NCBI GenBank assembly: GCA_022385805.1
Contig: MU277683.1
Span: forward strand, 124,001 to 188,000
Length of the DNA stretch: 64,000 nucleotides
Direction of reading: 5' to 3'
From: Pilatotrama ljubarskyi
Taxonomy: Eukaryota > Basidiomycota > Agaricomycetes > Polyporales > Polyporaceae
The notes beneath the pieces are model-generated. The model saw only the letters and a list, made by a program, of their open reading frames with translations. It was not told the DNA's origin and searched no databases. Positions 22,630-32,794 of this stretch are shown in pieces; positions within the stretch are counted from its first letter, which is position 1; the number at the start of each line of letters is the position of its first letter. Position numbers and translations under genes: made by a program.

Positions 22630-25324
22630 CGCATGGGGGTAAGTGTCAGGCATATGGACGGATGGACGCGGGGCCACGCGAAAGGGATGGCGTCGGGGTC
22701 GGTCTCCTCTGCGTACGTGCGATGATGCGATGATACCGCGGTACATAGGTCGGGCTGAGCTCAGCCAGGCGAAGCCACCTTGAAGCCATGACTCAGTACT
22801 TTTGTAGCTAATCATTGTATCCTTAGCCTCAACGAGCAATCATGAAGCGATATAGATAGGGGCGCACTGCTGCTTGCTATCGGCGGCGGGGCCTTCGGCT
22901 CGTTAAGCCCTCCCCTCTCGTAGTGGTCCGTACAATCTGTCGGTTCAGCCTCCGCGTCACGTCGCGCCGTCCTGGGCGGGGCGTCACGGTCGCATTGATG
23001 AAAACCCGGAAATTGGCCCCTCTCACCGATCGTCTCGTACATCGAGAGCGCTAGCCTCCGGCGGTTCCTATCATCGTGGCGCGTCGATATGCAGCGTTGA
23101 CCTCAGGCGTAGTAGGTAGTGGGTGGGACGGACAGGTGAAGGACCAGCTCATGTCACGTCTGCAGGCCGGGTCAGGGCGACTTGAACTCGAAGAGAGATA
23201 GCTGCCGCAGTGGCTTAGCTCGCGGCACGACACGGCGGCGGCGCGCACCGGTACCTAGACTGGCCAGCCCGCTCCGCTCGGCCGACCCAAGAGCCTACCG
23301 AATTCAATGCCGTCCAACTGGGGCCCCGTTTTGAAACCGCTGGCGTAAGATACATGCTCTATCGCGCAGTGCCCACGAAGGTTCGCCTTGAGTCGGCGCG
23401 CACCCACGGCTCTACTATCAACGCCGGTGTATGCGGCGGTGGTGGTTCGAGCTTCGCAGCAGCAAGCAGGTACCGTAGCTGGGCGCGGACGCGCAGGTGA
23501 CGCTTGAGGGCATCATATACATAGTTAGTACTACGACTGCAAGTAGTGGTGTATGTCAGGATCCGTAATGCAGTATCTGCATAGTGCGCGCCCTACTGCG
23601 CAGCGTCTGATAGCGATACAGCACCGTGCCGGGGCTAGGACGGACAAGGTCAAGGCCGCGTACTATGTTATAGTCGACGCCGCCCTACCGGGGCTGGCGA
23701 TACCTGCCTACTGACAGCGACATTGGCACGGCGACCGTGGAACCTGGCGCGTCACCCGGACAATTAGAGTTAGTACGAACGCAATAGGGCGAGCAAGGCA
23801 CGCACTCGCCGACCATGACCATGACCATGACCATGACCATGACACGACATATCGAATGCGCTCGCGCTGTGAACTCGCCACCTCGGCCGGACTGGTAGGT
23901 ATAATCTGACCAAGACGCAACTCTATCACGTCCGATGCGTCGCCGACGCTCATGAGACGCGTCCCGAGGGCGCGTCCATCACAGACAGGGCAGTCATGTG
24001 GCATGTGTACCGTCACGTCTCCACTGCATGGCCAATGCTGGCCAATGCAAGTTATGGTGATACAACGGTTTCACTTTTATTCTGAATGTTGGGACCTAGG
24101 GAGAGATGCGTACGGGTCTAGATTGGTGGGAGGAAGTCTAAACGTGTGACGCTGGCCATGAAGAGGGCCGCGAGGGAACGTCTCGGGTGGGATGATCAGC
24201 CAGCACGTCAGGCCGACTCGGACTAGAAGGACGACGGAGTTGGAGAAGCACTGGGGTCTGGGGTCGAGGGAAAAGTTGAAACAAGAGGGCGAGCCTGAGA
24301 GCACACCCGCTGCGACCGTCTGAACGTATAGGCGAATTTAATGCGTGTATACATCATCGTCACGAGTACGCCGAAGGTAAGGAATAACGCACACGCTCGT
24401 CATATGAACCTGAAGCGACGGGCGTCGGGCAACCCATGATATTGCACAAGCGAGCGAACGTGGACAGTCAGAACATGTGCAAGCAGAAGAGAGGATACGA
24501 AGAGAACTCGAAGGGGGCGGAGCGGCTTTTGCACCGCGCGCCTGCGACTAGATGAAGGATGATCGAACGTAGAGTACCTAGCGACGGCGAAGAGAAGGTA
24601 GGGCAGACATAGGTAACGGACCTGTAGCCTAGGGAGGTGTGAGAGGAGGATGTTGCGGAGGGTATGTACGTGCGATCGAATGCAATTTTGACGATGAGAG
24701 CGGTGTGGGGATTCGTGAGAGTAGTGCGTGGTCGTGAGCGTGAGCGGGGGAATAGATATCAATATAGAAAAATTGCTGTTGACGGATGCTGATGGTGATG
24801 ACGATGCGGATGTGAGATATGCGGTTACAGGGGATAGGGCAGCAATGGGTGAGAGGCGGCGGTAGATGCTCGGACGCCAATGCAAGTCGATGCGATAGAT
24901 ACATAGATAGTGCGCGCCGGCGCAGAGATACCAGACGGTGGCCAGCGACGAGGACGTCCAGAAGGCCGCAACGAAGCCGCGAGCAGGCGGATCCGAAGAG
25001 CGGCGGCGGTATGCTCGGCGCGCTTTTGGTAGCGAGACCAGAGCGGCGCGGGTTGATGCGCAAAGGACCAGGTTCGTAGATGCGGGTTCGAGAGGAGCGA
25101 GCACAACGATAGTTGAATATCACAAGAGCGACTGGAGCGAGCGAGGAGTTGAATACCATGCGAAGCGATGCGAGATGCGAGGACGAATGCAATGCGAGGA
25201 TAGGATGATGAGATGCGTCTATGAGTGACATGTGAAGAGGTCGAGGAATATACAGATCTGGTGGTGCATGCAGTCGTGCTTTTGGTCGTTGGTCGTCAGT
25301 CCAGTCGCAATCCGAACCGGGTCT
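22630..25324. other. Gene-poor stretch and 3' flank of the Ecl1-like gene
   Basis: No supported gene. The part from about 24400 to 25324 is probably the 3' untranslated or flanking region of the minus-strand Ecl1-like gene; its long open frames are low-complexity (GATGCGA-like repeats). Confidence 0.4.
23811..23843. repeat. GACCAT hexamer tandem repeat
   Basis: Five and a half head-to-tail copies of GACCAT with no mismatch. On the minus strand it would encode alternating Ser-Trp, but no gene context supports translation. Confidence 0.9.
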
Positions 25325-26865
25325 TTATCGCTTCAAGATCGCCGTCCGGCCTCGAGTGCGTTCACGAGCCAGAAGGCCGCTGCGCCCATTGCCGAAGCCG
25401 GGAGCGTTGCGGTCGACACCCGGAGGCGCCGTGTCCAACTCGTCAGGCCGTCGGCGTCCGCGGCGAGAGCCGGACATTGCGGACCCCCCAAACTCGTCAT
25501 CCTCCTCGAACTCCTCGACGGCACTGTTGCTGTGACTAGCGTCAATGTCGATTCCCGCATCGCGAAGATGCAGTTTCTCGAATTTGGGCAACGGAGGCGG
25601 AGAGCTGTTCCGGCGCTGGTGGGGGTGTTGCTGTACCTGCTGGCGAGCGATGCGCACACTGGCCGCGACCACAGGGCTCTGTGCCACCCAATCCGCGACC
25701 TTTTCCATGCTATCCAAACGCGCGCGAACATGCGCGCTGCGATGAGGCTGGGCGCGCGCCCCGGGGGAGCGGCTTGACGAGCGTCGAGAAGAGGATGAAC
25801 GCCCGTCAGGATCACGCTGCCTACTGCGGCCACGAGGCGCCACGTCCGCGGTCACGACATAGCTCTTGGATACACGGCTCTGCTGCGCCGTGGCGAATGC
25901 AGTAGTCATGTCCACGACCGGCTTAGCCAGGCGTGGCGTAGGGGGAGAAGAAGAGGATTGGAGGGACCGAGACACCATGGAGAGCGTCTGCAGTGAGGAT
26001 AGGCTCTTTTGGGATCGCGCCGAAGCAGGTGATGTCGAAGCGAGGAGGGAGAAGTAAGCGGGAAGACTTGCGCGGTTGCGTCTGTTCTTCCCGGTCACAG
26101 TATCATCCTTCTCGCGCTCGCTATCGTCCGTCACATGAGGCACAGAGTCCGTCGACTTGCGGCCAGAGCGGCGTCTCGACCGACCGGAGACTGAAGACGC
26201 ACAGGCGGAAGGGACGTCGGAGGAATCATCTTCGGTGGAACAGCACTGAGGTACGCTGCGCGACATGCCATTGCTGGAAGGCGTCGAGACGGAGGAGCCA
26301 CGGTGATGAAGCATGGGAATCAGGGACCGGTTGTTCGTGGATGATGGCCGACGAACGTAGGCCAGCGAAGATCGGGGGTTGCGATAGAGGCTGTAGGAGG
26401 AGGGCTTGGAAGATCCCGGCTCCGCGGAGGCATAGTCTGGGTAAATGGCGAACTCGTCATCCGTGCCCGCGCTGTAGAGCGCGGGGTTGGCCGCGTCGTC
26501 GTCGTAGTCATCCTCGAGGGCAGACCACGATACGGAGGAGTTGGAGGAAGAGGACTCGGAGTGGCGGATGCGATGCGATCTGCGCGCCTCTCTGAGTGAA
26601 TGGCCGAGAGCGGAAGGGAGAAGTGCGGGGACTTCTGACGGTACTCCCGATGCATTCGCGGTCGAGTGCAGAAGAGGTGAGGGCTGCGGGCTGCTGGTGG
26701 TTGAGATGGACGGCGAGGTGACGTCGAGGCTCTCGCACTCGTCGCTGCAGTACGGACGGCTGGTCGGGTGGGGGCTGTGAGGACAAGAGCGGGCCGGAGC
26801 GTGGAGTGCACTTACCCGTCGGCGAGGACTGGCCTGCCACAGAGGAGGCAGACTTCTTCGTACAT
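25325..26865 (-). CDS. Ecl1-type zinc-finger protein, life-span regulatory factor family
   Basis: The N-terminus carries the small cysteine motif of fungal Ecl1/life-span regulatory factors: MYEEVCLLCGRPV, then after a 40-base intron (GTAAGT...CACAG) RPYCSDECESLDVTSP. The pair C-x2-C and YCS-x2-C-x3-D is the family signature and is rebuilt only by splicing. Yeast Ecl1 proteins are stress- and nutrient-responsive factors that extend chronological life span; function here is inferred from this motif alone. The remaining 450 or so residues are disordered, Ser/Pro/Arg-rich, with an acidic patch SALEDDYDDDAANPALYSAG, the stretch AIYPDYASAEPGSSKPSSYS, and a later acidic EEFEEDDEFGG. The total of about 500 residues is several times the length of the yeast members, as is usual for basidiomycete relatives with this N-terminus. 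The start at 26865 is the only ATG ahead of the Cys motif. Confidence 0.75.
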
Positions 26866-26944
26866 GCGGACGAGGGAGAGGGCGAGTATGGGTGAGGCAG
26901 AAGGGCGGAGAGGGCGACGGCGGAGGTGAGTGTGCGGGCGGGGG

Positions 26945-26962
26945 TTATATAAGAAACATTGG
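26945..26962 (-). promoter_or_regulatory. TATA box and CCAAT element of the Ecl1-like gene
   Basis: Reading the minus strand, CCAAT (26958-26962) is followed closely by TTATATAA (26945-26952), about 80 bases upstream of the start codon. The spacing between the two is tight; the TATA is a full match. Confidence 0.65.
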
Positions 26963-28192
26963 TCGACTGTGAAACGGCCGTGAAATGGTGAAATCCTGCG
27001 CGCGTCTTCCCCAAAAATACCACACATGACTCCCTTCTTTTTCCACTCCACCGTGACCTGTCACGCCCCGATCGTGCCCTCCTTGGCAGATCGCACCTCC
27101 AGATCCAGTCCAGACACGGCGTCTTCCGGTTGCCTGGTCACATCCCCGCCCGTCACACGGGCTGTCACGGTGCATGTCACGGCGCTCGGGTACCCGCCCG
27201 GTGCCCAGATCGGGCAGACTCCTCTGCCGCGCCGGGCGTCTGCCTGGGCTCTGTCGCCTCGACTGACCAGTCCGCGCAAAGGCCTCCGATGCACGTTCTA
27301 TTCCGCCCTCTTGTCCTTGTCCTCCCACCGCTCCAGAGCCGCGCTCGCATGCTCCCTCTCCGCAAACGTGTATTCTCCCCCACTTCTTGCCTCGCCCTCA
27401 CAACGTCAACGTGCATATCTGCCCATGGCGTTCTTGTCTTTCCTTCGACGCACGACCTCCGCCGACTCCAGCATTTTCGTTCTGCCTCTTCTTCTCCCGC
27501 AGCCGCCCCATCTGCCAACTCAGGTATGCTCTCTGCGTCTTTCTGCGTCTTATCACGGCAAACCCTCGGTGCTATTCCGCTATTCCGACCCTCGCGCAAC
27601 CCTCCGCTGCTCTTCCCGCGTTCGTGCCCCATTCAGCCTATCGCACTTCTCTTCCCATAAGTATACACCTATCGCTCTAAACGCCCGAGTCACAGCAGCC
27701 AAACAACCCGAGGCCAGTCTGCATTCTTCCCCCCCGCTTGCCTCTCAATGTAGAATGCTGCAGAACTCCTAGCCATGCGTCCCCTGCCCCACCCAGGTTT
27801 CTCCGCCCGCGCAGCCAGCAGGGCGTGCCCGCCGCCCCCAATTCATATCGCCACACCGCCTGCCCGGACATGCGTTGCGCATTGATTGCATGTTGCCGCA
27901 TCTGCCAATCTAGCAGATCCCTCATGAAGCTTCTCTCCCAGCCCGTATCTCGCCACGTAGACGTAGACCTGCCAGATGCCTGTTACGGTGCCCGAGTAAT
28001 CCCCTTCGATCGCTCGAACATGCGATTCAAATGATTGACGTCGACGTACGTGCATGCACTCCCTCGCTGACGCGATATGATTGCGTTGAGTCAGAAGCCC
28101 TTTGTGATTATGGGCTTGGGGTGGTGCGCTCTCATAATCTGCAGACCAGGTGCAGTTAGCACTACGCCGACGCCCCGGTCGGCCGATACTGT
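26963..28192. other. Pyrimidine-rich spacer, upstream of an orphan gene candidate
   Basis: CT-rich on the plus strand from about 27280 to 27780, as in promoter or 5' leader DNA. An ATG at 27425 starts MAFLSFLRRTTSADSS and meets a GTATGC donor at 27525, which could be a first coding exon, but I could not find a matching second exon. No other gene is seen. Confidence 0.35.
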
Positions 28193-28639
28193 ATGTCGAA
28201 ACAAGTACCACCGCGGTCGCGCGCGGCGGCGCGCCGGCCAAACGCGCACGCATGCACCAACAAAACGCTCGTCAACAGCGTATCCGACACACTCCTGTTA
28301 CTATCGGATGATATGGCGCGCACTTCGCGCGAGTCTCGTCATCTGGCAGCGAATCTTGCAAGCTCGCATTTTCTAAGCACCCCGGCTATTGTGCCACCCA
28401 GCGACCGTCCCGGTGTCCTTTCGCTTCGCGAACATGAATGACTCCACCTCTCAACCACTCCAGACAATCCATTCCGCGAATTCTTCCGCAATCTGGAGCT
28501 CCGAGCAGCGTCCTCTGCACAGGCCAAGACTGCGCGCTTCGCCGGCCAGATTTTCTACACGTTTCTCGTGAGTCCCTTCGAACGCGCTCTTGACGCGCTC
28601 CTTGGCCTGCTGCTGGCGAGTCGTTCCGCGATGTTTTGA
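28193..28639 (+). CDS. Unrecognised small gene with one intron
   Basis: No family recognised. The start MSKQVPPRSRAAARRPNAHA leads to a helical stretch TLVNSVSDTLLLLSDDMART and SRESRHLAANLASSHFL. A 51-base intron (GTGTCC...CCACTCCAG, with a CTCAAC branch-like site) joins PPSDRP to DNPFREFFRNLELRAASSAQ, then AKTARFAGQIFYTFL. Reading on gives VSPFERALDALLGLLLASRS and stop at 28637-28639, about 130 residues. The alternative is a second intron at GTGAGT after FYTFL, joining ARLRERLCTACLAHHHLIAG, in which case this is the 5' part of the gene described next. The exon composition is far more protein-like than its surroundings, and the intron length is typical for this window. Confidence 0.4.
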
Positions 28640-28822
28640 ACGTTGCAGCAGGCACGCCTTCGCGAGCGCCTATGCACTGCATGCCTGGCACATCATCACC
28701 TCATTGCCGGCGTCCTTCACGCGCATGTTGCAGGGCGAATCACCTCACCTTTCTCCATTCCATGCGCACGCGGCGGCGGGGACTGTTGAGCCAGCATCTA
28801 GACTCTTAGGCTCTTCTTCACT

Positions 28823-29876
28823 TTGTTGGGTCTATCGGCGCGACATCATAACACGGTGCTACGCGCGTCGCGCAACGTGCACCCGCCGCCGCCGCTCGAG
28901 CTCGTAGACTACATGCCAATGGGAGAAGCGCGGCGGCGCCGGAGTCGCGAAGGCTCGATCGCCTTCGCTGCCAGCGATGAAATCGCCGGGTGCTGCGGCC
29001 AGCCCCCAGTACTATTAGACTTAGAACGCCGTTCATACTATGTATGTCATGCTTGCAAGTGAATTATAAGAGTGACGGTGATGCTCCCCGCCGCTTCGCG
29101 CTGTCGCGACTTATTCGAGCGCGACCCCGACGCCCTCCTTCACACTATTGCTTCGGGTTCTCTGACATTACCGGTATTATTCGAGTTCTTTTCTGTTCTC
29201 GTCCTCTCCAGGTCCGTTCCCTGCCTCGAGGGTCCCGCCGCAGCCTTCTCTAGCCCCAGCGCATCACAGATGCATCGCGGTTGTCCAGAGCCCAGACCGA
29301 GGCGTGCAGCATGGCGAAACCAAACAAGCAGGCGCATCCGCGAAGCTGGTTACTCGATCTTGCATCCAGTACTTTCCAACCACGTACGCCTTCTCAGAGG
29401 TTCCATACGCTGACAGCCGCTCGCCGTCGCATCGCGTCGCGTCCTTGGGCGCGAGTCTGGAGACATTCACCGGCCAACGACGGATGACAATAGCCTATGA
29501 AGTTTTCAGTCCTTCACGGTGTGCACGCGCGGTCTCCAGGGTACAGTACCTACCGGCCCATGCACCGTGATGCACAACTCATCGCGGTCATGGCCATACC
29601 CCCAAAAATACAGCTGCAGATGCGCAGATGCGAATTCGTACACGGTTCTCTCGCTTGCCGCGTCCGACGTCCGAGCGCGCAGGGACGCAGCTGGGACTGC
29701 ATGCAAAAGCCTATTCCCCGCATGCTCGCGCCGTTCTGCCCCGCTTCTCCGCCCTTCCGAGCGCATGCGGTCTGCCGCTTGCGGAGGTGTCACGCTCGCC
29801 CGGGCCTTCTGAGCCTCCTGATGCGGATGTGGATGCAGACGAGATTGAATTGATGACTGCCACTGGCGGAAGCTGA
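28823..29876 (+). CDS. Unrecognised multi-exon gene candidate
   Basis: A chain of protein-like blocks on the plus strand: LELVDYMPMGEARRRR, SREGSIAFAASDEIAGCCGQ, PPVLLDLERRSYYVCHACK ending at a GTGAAT donor; a strong pyrimidine-rich acceptor at 29211 giving SVPCLEGPAAAFSSPSASQ; an exon after TGCATCCAG at 29370 reading YFPTTYAFSEVPYADSRSPS, HRVASLGASLETFTGQRRMT and IAYEVFS; and a plausible end SEPPDADVDADEIELMTATG with stop at 29874-29876. The Cys pairs GCCG and CHAC might bind metal. Not every junction keeps frame in my reading, so the gene may be broken, or exons may be mis-set. It may continue from the block at 28193. No known family. Confidence 0.3.
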
Positions 29877-31922
29877 CCGTGCCGAACGCCGCTCGCCGAG
29901 CAGCCAATTGTACGCCCAATGCAGCACGAGAACGCGCTAGGCTCGCGCTGGTCGCTGCTAAGAAAGGAGGATGTGGACTTGAGAGCAGACTTGCACGTCA
30001 CGCGTCCCTGTAGACACTCGCAGATGGCTGGTATGACTGCCATCCCGAGGCAGCAAGGCGAAAAGAAAGCCCGCCCCGCATCCCCGCGTGAGCGTGCGGG
30101 AGGTGTCGATCTGTGCCGGCACGACGCCACGATCGCGTTAGGCACACAGGTGTACATATCAGGACGTCGACGCGACGCGGGGTTGCGAGACGCGCTCTGT
30201 GACGCACCTCGTGGCCTCTGCGGGGGCGCCACAAAGACAGATCGCTGGCAGTAAGAGGCTTGAACATTGCGCAAGCTGTAGGCCACTACGCTCCTGACTA
30301 GTGACTTTGCAGCGTTCGCGGTCGACGAGGGAGTTTGCACCTGGAATGCACTACATGCGCTTGAATTAGCGCTCGCGCAGCATGACTGCTTTTACCCCCT
30401 CCCCTTCGTCACGTTCACTGACTTCCACTTGCAACACAAATAATTCCAGCACATATCCGGGCGGATCGTTCAGCCGCCTCTGCGGCGATCCGCACGTCAT
30501 AGAGCGAGAGAGGGACGCAACGTCAAGACCATAGAGGGCGGATCGCATCCTGCCACGCGAGCGGACATCTAATCGATGCGATACATGCATCCAGAGCAGT
30601 CCTCGCATCGGGCGCACGAATGGTTCAAATTGCAGCGCTGCTGACGTCGTCGTGACCTACCTTACAGTAACGTGTGCAATTCGCCGACGCCGACGCCGAC
30701 GCACTCGTCATTTTGACATCTCGTCGGCCGGGAACTGCTGGAGGTGAATGTCAGACGTCGATGAGGTCATATGTAAGCGTACCGTACCTTCAGTCGTATG
30801 CATGAGCATAGGGGCGCAATAAACCACTGGGAATGGTCATGAATAGACAGGCGTGATGTTTCTCATGTTGGAGCAGCTGAATACCAGGCAGCTTGAGAAA
30901 TTGTGATGGACAACGTCACCTCTTGTATTTAGAGCAGAGTACCGTGCCACGAACGTAGATTCGCAGCTGTCGGCCGTATTCCTTGAGCACGCACGAATCG
31001 CGAAGAAAAACATCCGACGTCGTTTCGATGTGTTGCCCATCACGATCTCGCTGAACGTGCAACATCATGACGACCATCCGCCAGACACTGCTGATTTGAC
31101 CTCAGTACTCTCTATTTCTGGGTCGAGTGTCCCATGCACAACGTCGTCGTTGCGACGACAAGATTCCTGGAGACGCGTCCCGACACGCCGGCCCACGCGC
31201 GTCACGACCGAGTGCTGCTGCACGATCGCGACCCCGTGCTCCCGCCGTCCCGCTCGACGGCCCAAATCCGGATGGCGGCACATACGCGTCGGGTGACGTC
31301 AGAGATGCGCGAGATTAGCACATGAGAACGCGACGCGTCACGCGTCGGCCGTGTCACGCCCGACGCCGCGAAACGGAGAAAGTCAAAAAAGTCAACGAGA
31401 ATGAGTCAGCGCAGTGACTCGACGGGGAAATTGTTCGTGACCGATGTCCCGAGGGCGACGGGAATGCGTGAGACGGTCACCAGGACGTTCGGGCACTGGC
31501 ATGTGCTACGGTGTGTGTGTGCTGATGACATACGAGACATGCGGGGGAGCGGCGGACGGCGGATCGTTGTGTAACCAATGAGGCGAAATGCGCACCTTAT
31601 ACATCATACACCGCGTCAGCGCGCACCTACAAGCCCTTCGTAGGCATTCTGCGAAACTCGACGTCTCGAAGAGCCAGGCTCGAGATGTCGAGAGGCTTGT
31701 GTGATCATTCTGCCGATGACTCAGCCACTCGCCCAGAGGCTGCGCTGTGTTTCCATCGACGTGTGAGGAAGCACGACGGTCGAACGAGGCCTAGATTCCT
31801 GTCCGAGAATCCCCCAAGAGTCTCCGGTTTTCGCGTCCAGGCTTGTGGCAGGGACCTTGAGATGCAACGCTACGTTCGGGGACGGTCCCCTAACGTCAAT
31901 TTCGTAAGTTGCCGGAACGCTC
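29877..31922. other. Sparse region with paired Gcn4/AP-1-like sites
   Basis: No gene I can support. A minus-strand segment ending near 30366 has a protein-like run (RRLNDPPGYVLELFVLQVEV then SERDEGEGVKAVM) without start or motif. A (GACGCC) tract lies at 30682-30703. Paired TGAGTCA/TGACTC sites are listed separately. Confidence 0.35.
31402..31420. promoter_or_regulatory. Inverted pair of Gcn4/AP-1-type sites
   Basis: TGAGTCA at 31402-31408 is an exact match to the fungal bZIP (Gcn4/AP-1) consensus; TGACTC at 31415-31420 is a near match in the opposite orientation, six bases away. Together they form an imperfect palindrome about 500 bases upstream of the candidate gene at 31923. Confidence 0.45.
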
Positions 31923-32794
31923 GTGTCCGGGGGTGGCTGCGCATCTCAGCCCCATGGCTCAGCTACGTGCTACCACACTCCGGGCACAAAGGAGACGATG
32001 TGGAGGAACTTGGATGCGAAGACAGGAGGGACGCCGCCACCAAGCCGCGAGAGCACGGTGTCCGACATGGAGTCCGATGGCGCGCAGTTGACCGCGAGTT
32101 GGCCGCGACGCAGCCCGCCCCGGCCGGGGCGGCGGTTCGGAGTTGGACAGCTGCGTCTCCAGCCGAGCTTTGGTGAGCACCGCGACGACAGTCACTGCGG
32201 ATGCAGCATACATTCCACTTTACTGACGCCAAGTTGTGACAGTATACACTGACCGCATGGGCAGTGCAAGAGCCGAGGCCCTCGCTCAGACCCCGAGTCG
32301 CTTCAGACCGATGGCATTCCAAGATGGTGAGAGATATATCATACACGCTCCGATCCTGTACCGCTCACCGTCGGGGCGGTTGCTATGTACAAAGGTGTAT
32401 GTAAGTTCATCGTGCATCTTTGGGGTACGTCGCCAGGGCACAGGTATGCTCATTGTATTTGGTCCTGTGCCGATCTCCAACGCGGCCTGGGCCTTCCTCG
32501 CACGCCTCCTGCTGATGCAAAGCGTTTGGGTGCGTTGGTTGAGGGACCCAAAATATTCAACTCGTAACCAAGGAGGACTCTAGTTACCGGATGACGTCGG
32601 CGCGGAATCTGGTGTGGACTACCTCACCGTCCAGGATAGAGTTGCGTAATCTTGCAGGCAGGTTATATTGTAATGGCCACGATCTCTGTACTGACATAAC
32701 TCATTCCTCAGTGAGCACGCGGGACGTCCTCAAGAAGATTCAGCGGCTCCAACTCGAGGGCACGCACATTGTGTTCCTGACTATCGCCCCGTAG
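31923..32794 (+). pseudogene. Unrecognised spliced gene, apparently frameshifted
   Basis: The family is not recognised, but the exon evidence is good. Exon 1 contains TKETMWRNLDAKTGGTPPPS and RESTVSDMESDGAQL, ending at a GTGAGC donor (32174). A 60-base intron joins in frame to VTVYTDRMGSARAEALAQTP, SRFRPMAFQDGERYIIHAPI and LYRSPSGRLLCTK. A canonical GTATGT intron of 47 bases then gives VYAHCIWSCADLQRGLGLPR and TPPADAKRLGALVEGPKIF, where the frame hits TAA. One base out of frame the text goes straight on as QLVTKEDSSYRMTSARNLVW and TTSPSRIELRNLA, then after an intron STRDVLKKIQRLQLEGTHIV and FLTIAP, stop at 32792-32794. The uninterrupted sense across the stop indicates a single-base indel near 32560. 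The start codon is uncertain; 31923 is the first in-frame candidate seen. Confidence 0.4.

Noticed and set aside
23161..23200. Second tRNA-like GAGTTCAAGTC on the minus strand
   Set aside because: T-stem pairing fails after one base pair; no cloverleaf can be drawn.
24400..25231. Minus-strand frames of 234 and 200 codons
   Set aside because: They follow directly on the stop of the Ecl1-like gene and are low-complexity; more likely 3' flanking DNA.
19114..25324. Transposable element or CRISPR array in the gene-free stretch
   Set aside because: No reverse transcriptase, integrase or transposase motif, no long terminal repeats, and no regular spacer-repeat pattern were found by eye.
25232..25777. 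Plus-strand frame of 181 codons
   Set aside because: Antisense shadow of the last exon of the Ecl1-like gene.
27026..27772. Plus-strand frame of 248 codons
   Set aside because: CT-rich promoter-type DNA; Ser/Pro/Leu/Arg bias and competing frames, no domain. An ATG at 27425 with a GTATGC donor was considered as a first exon but no partner exon was found.
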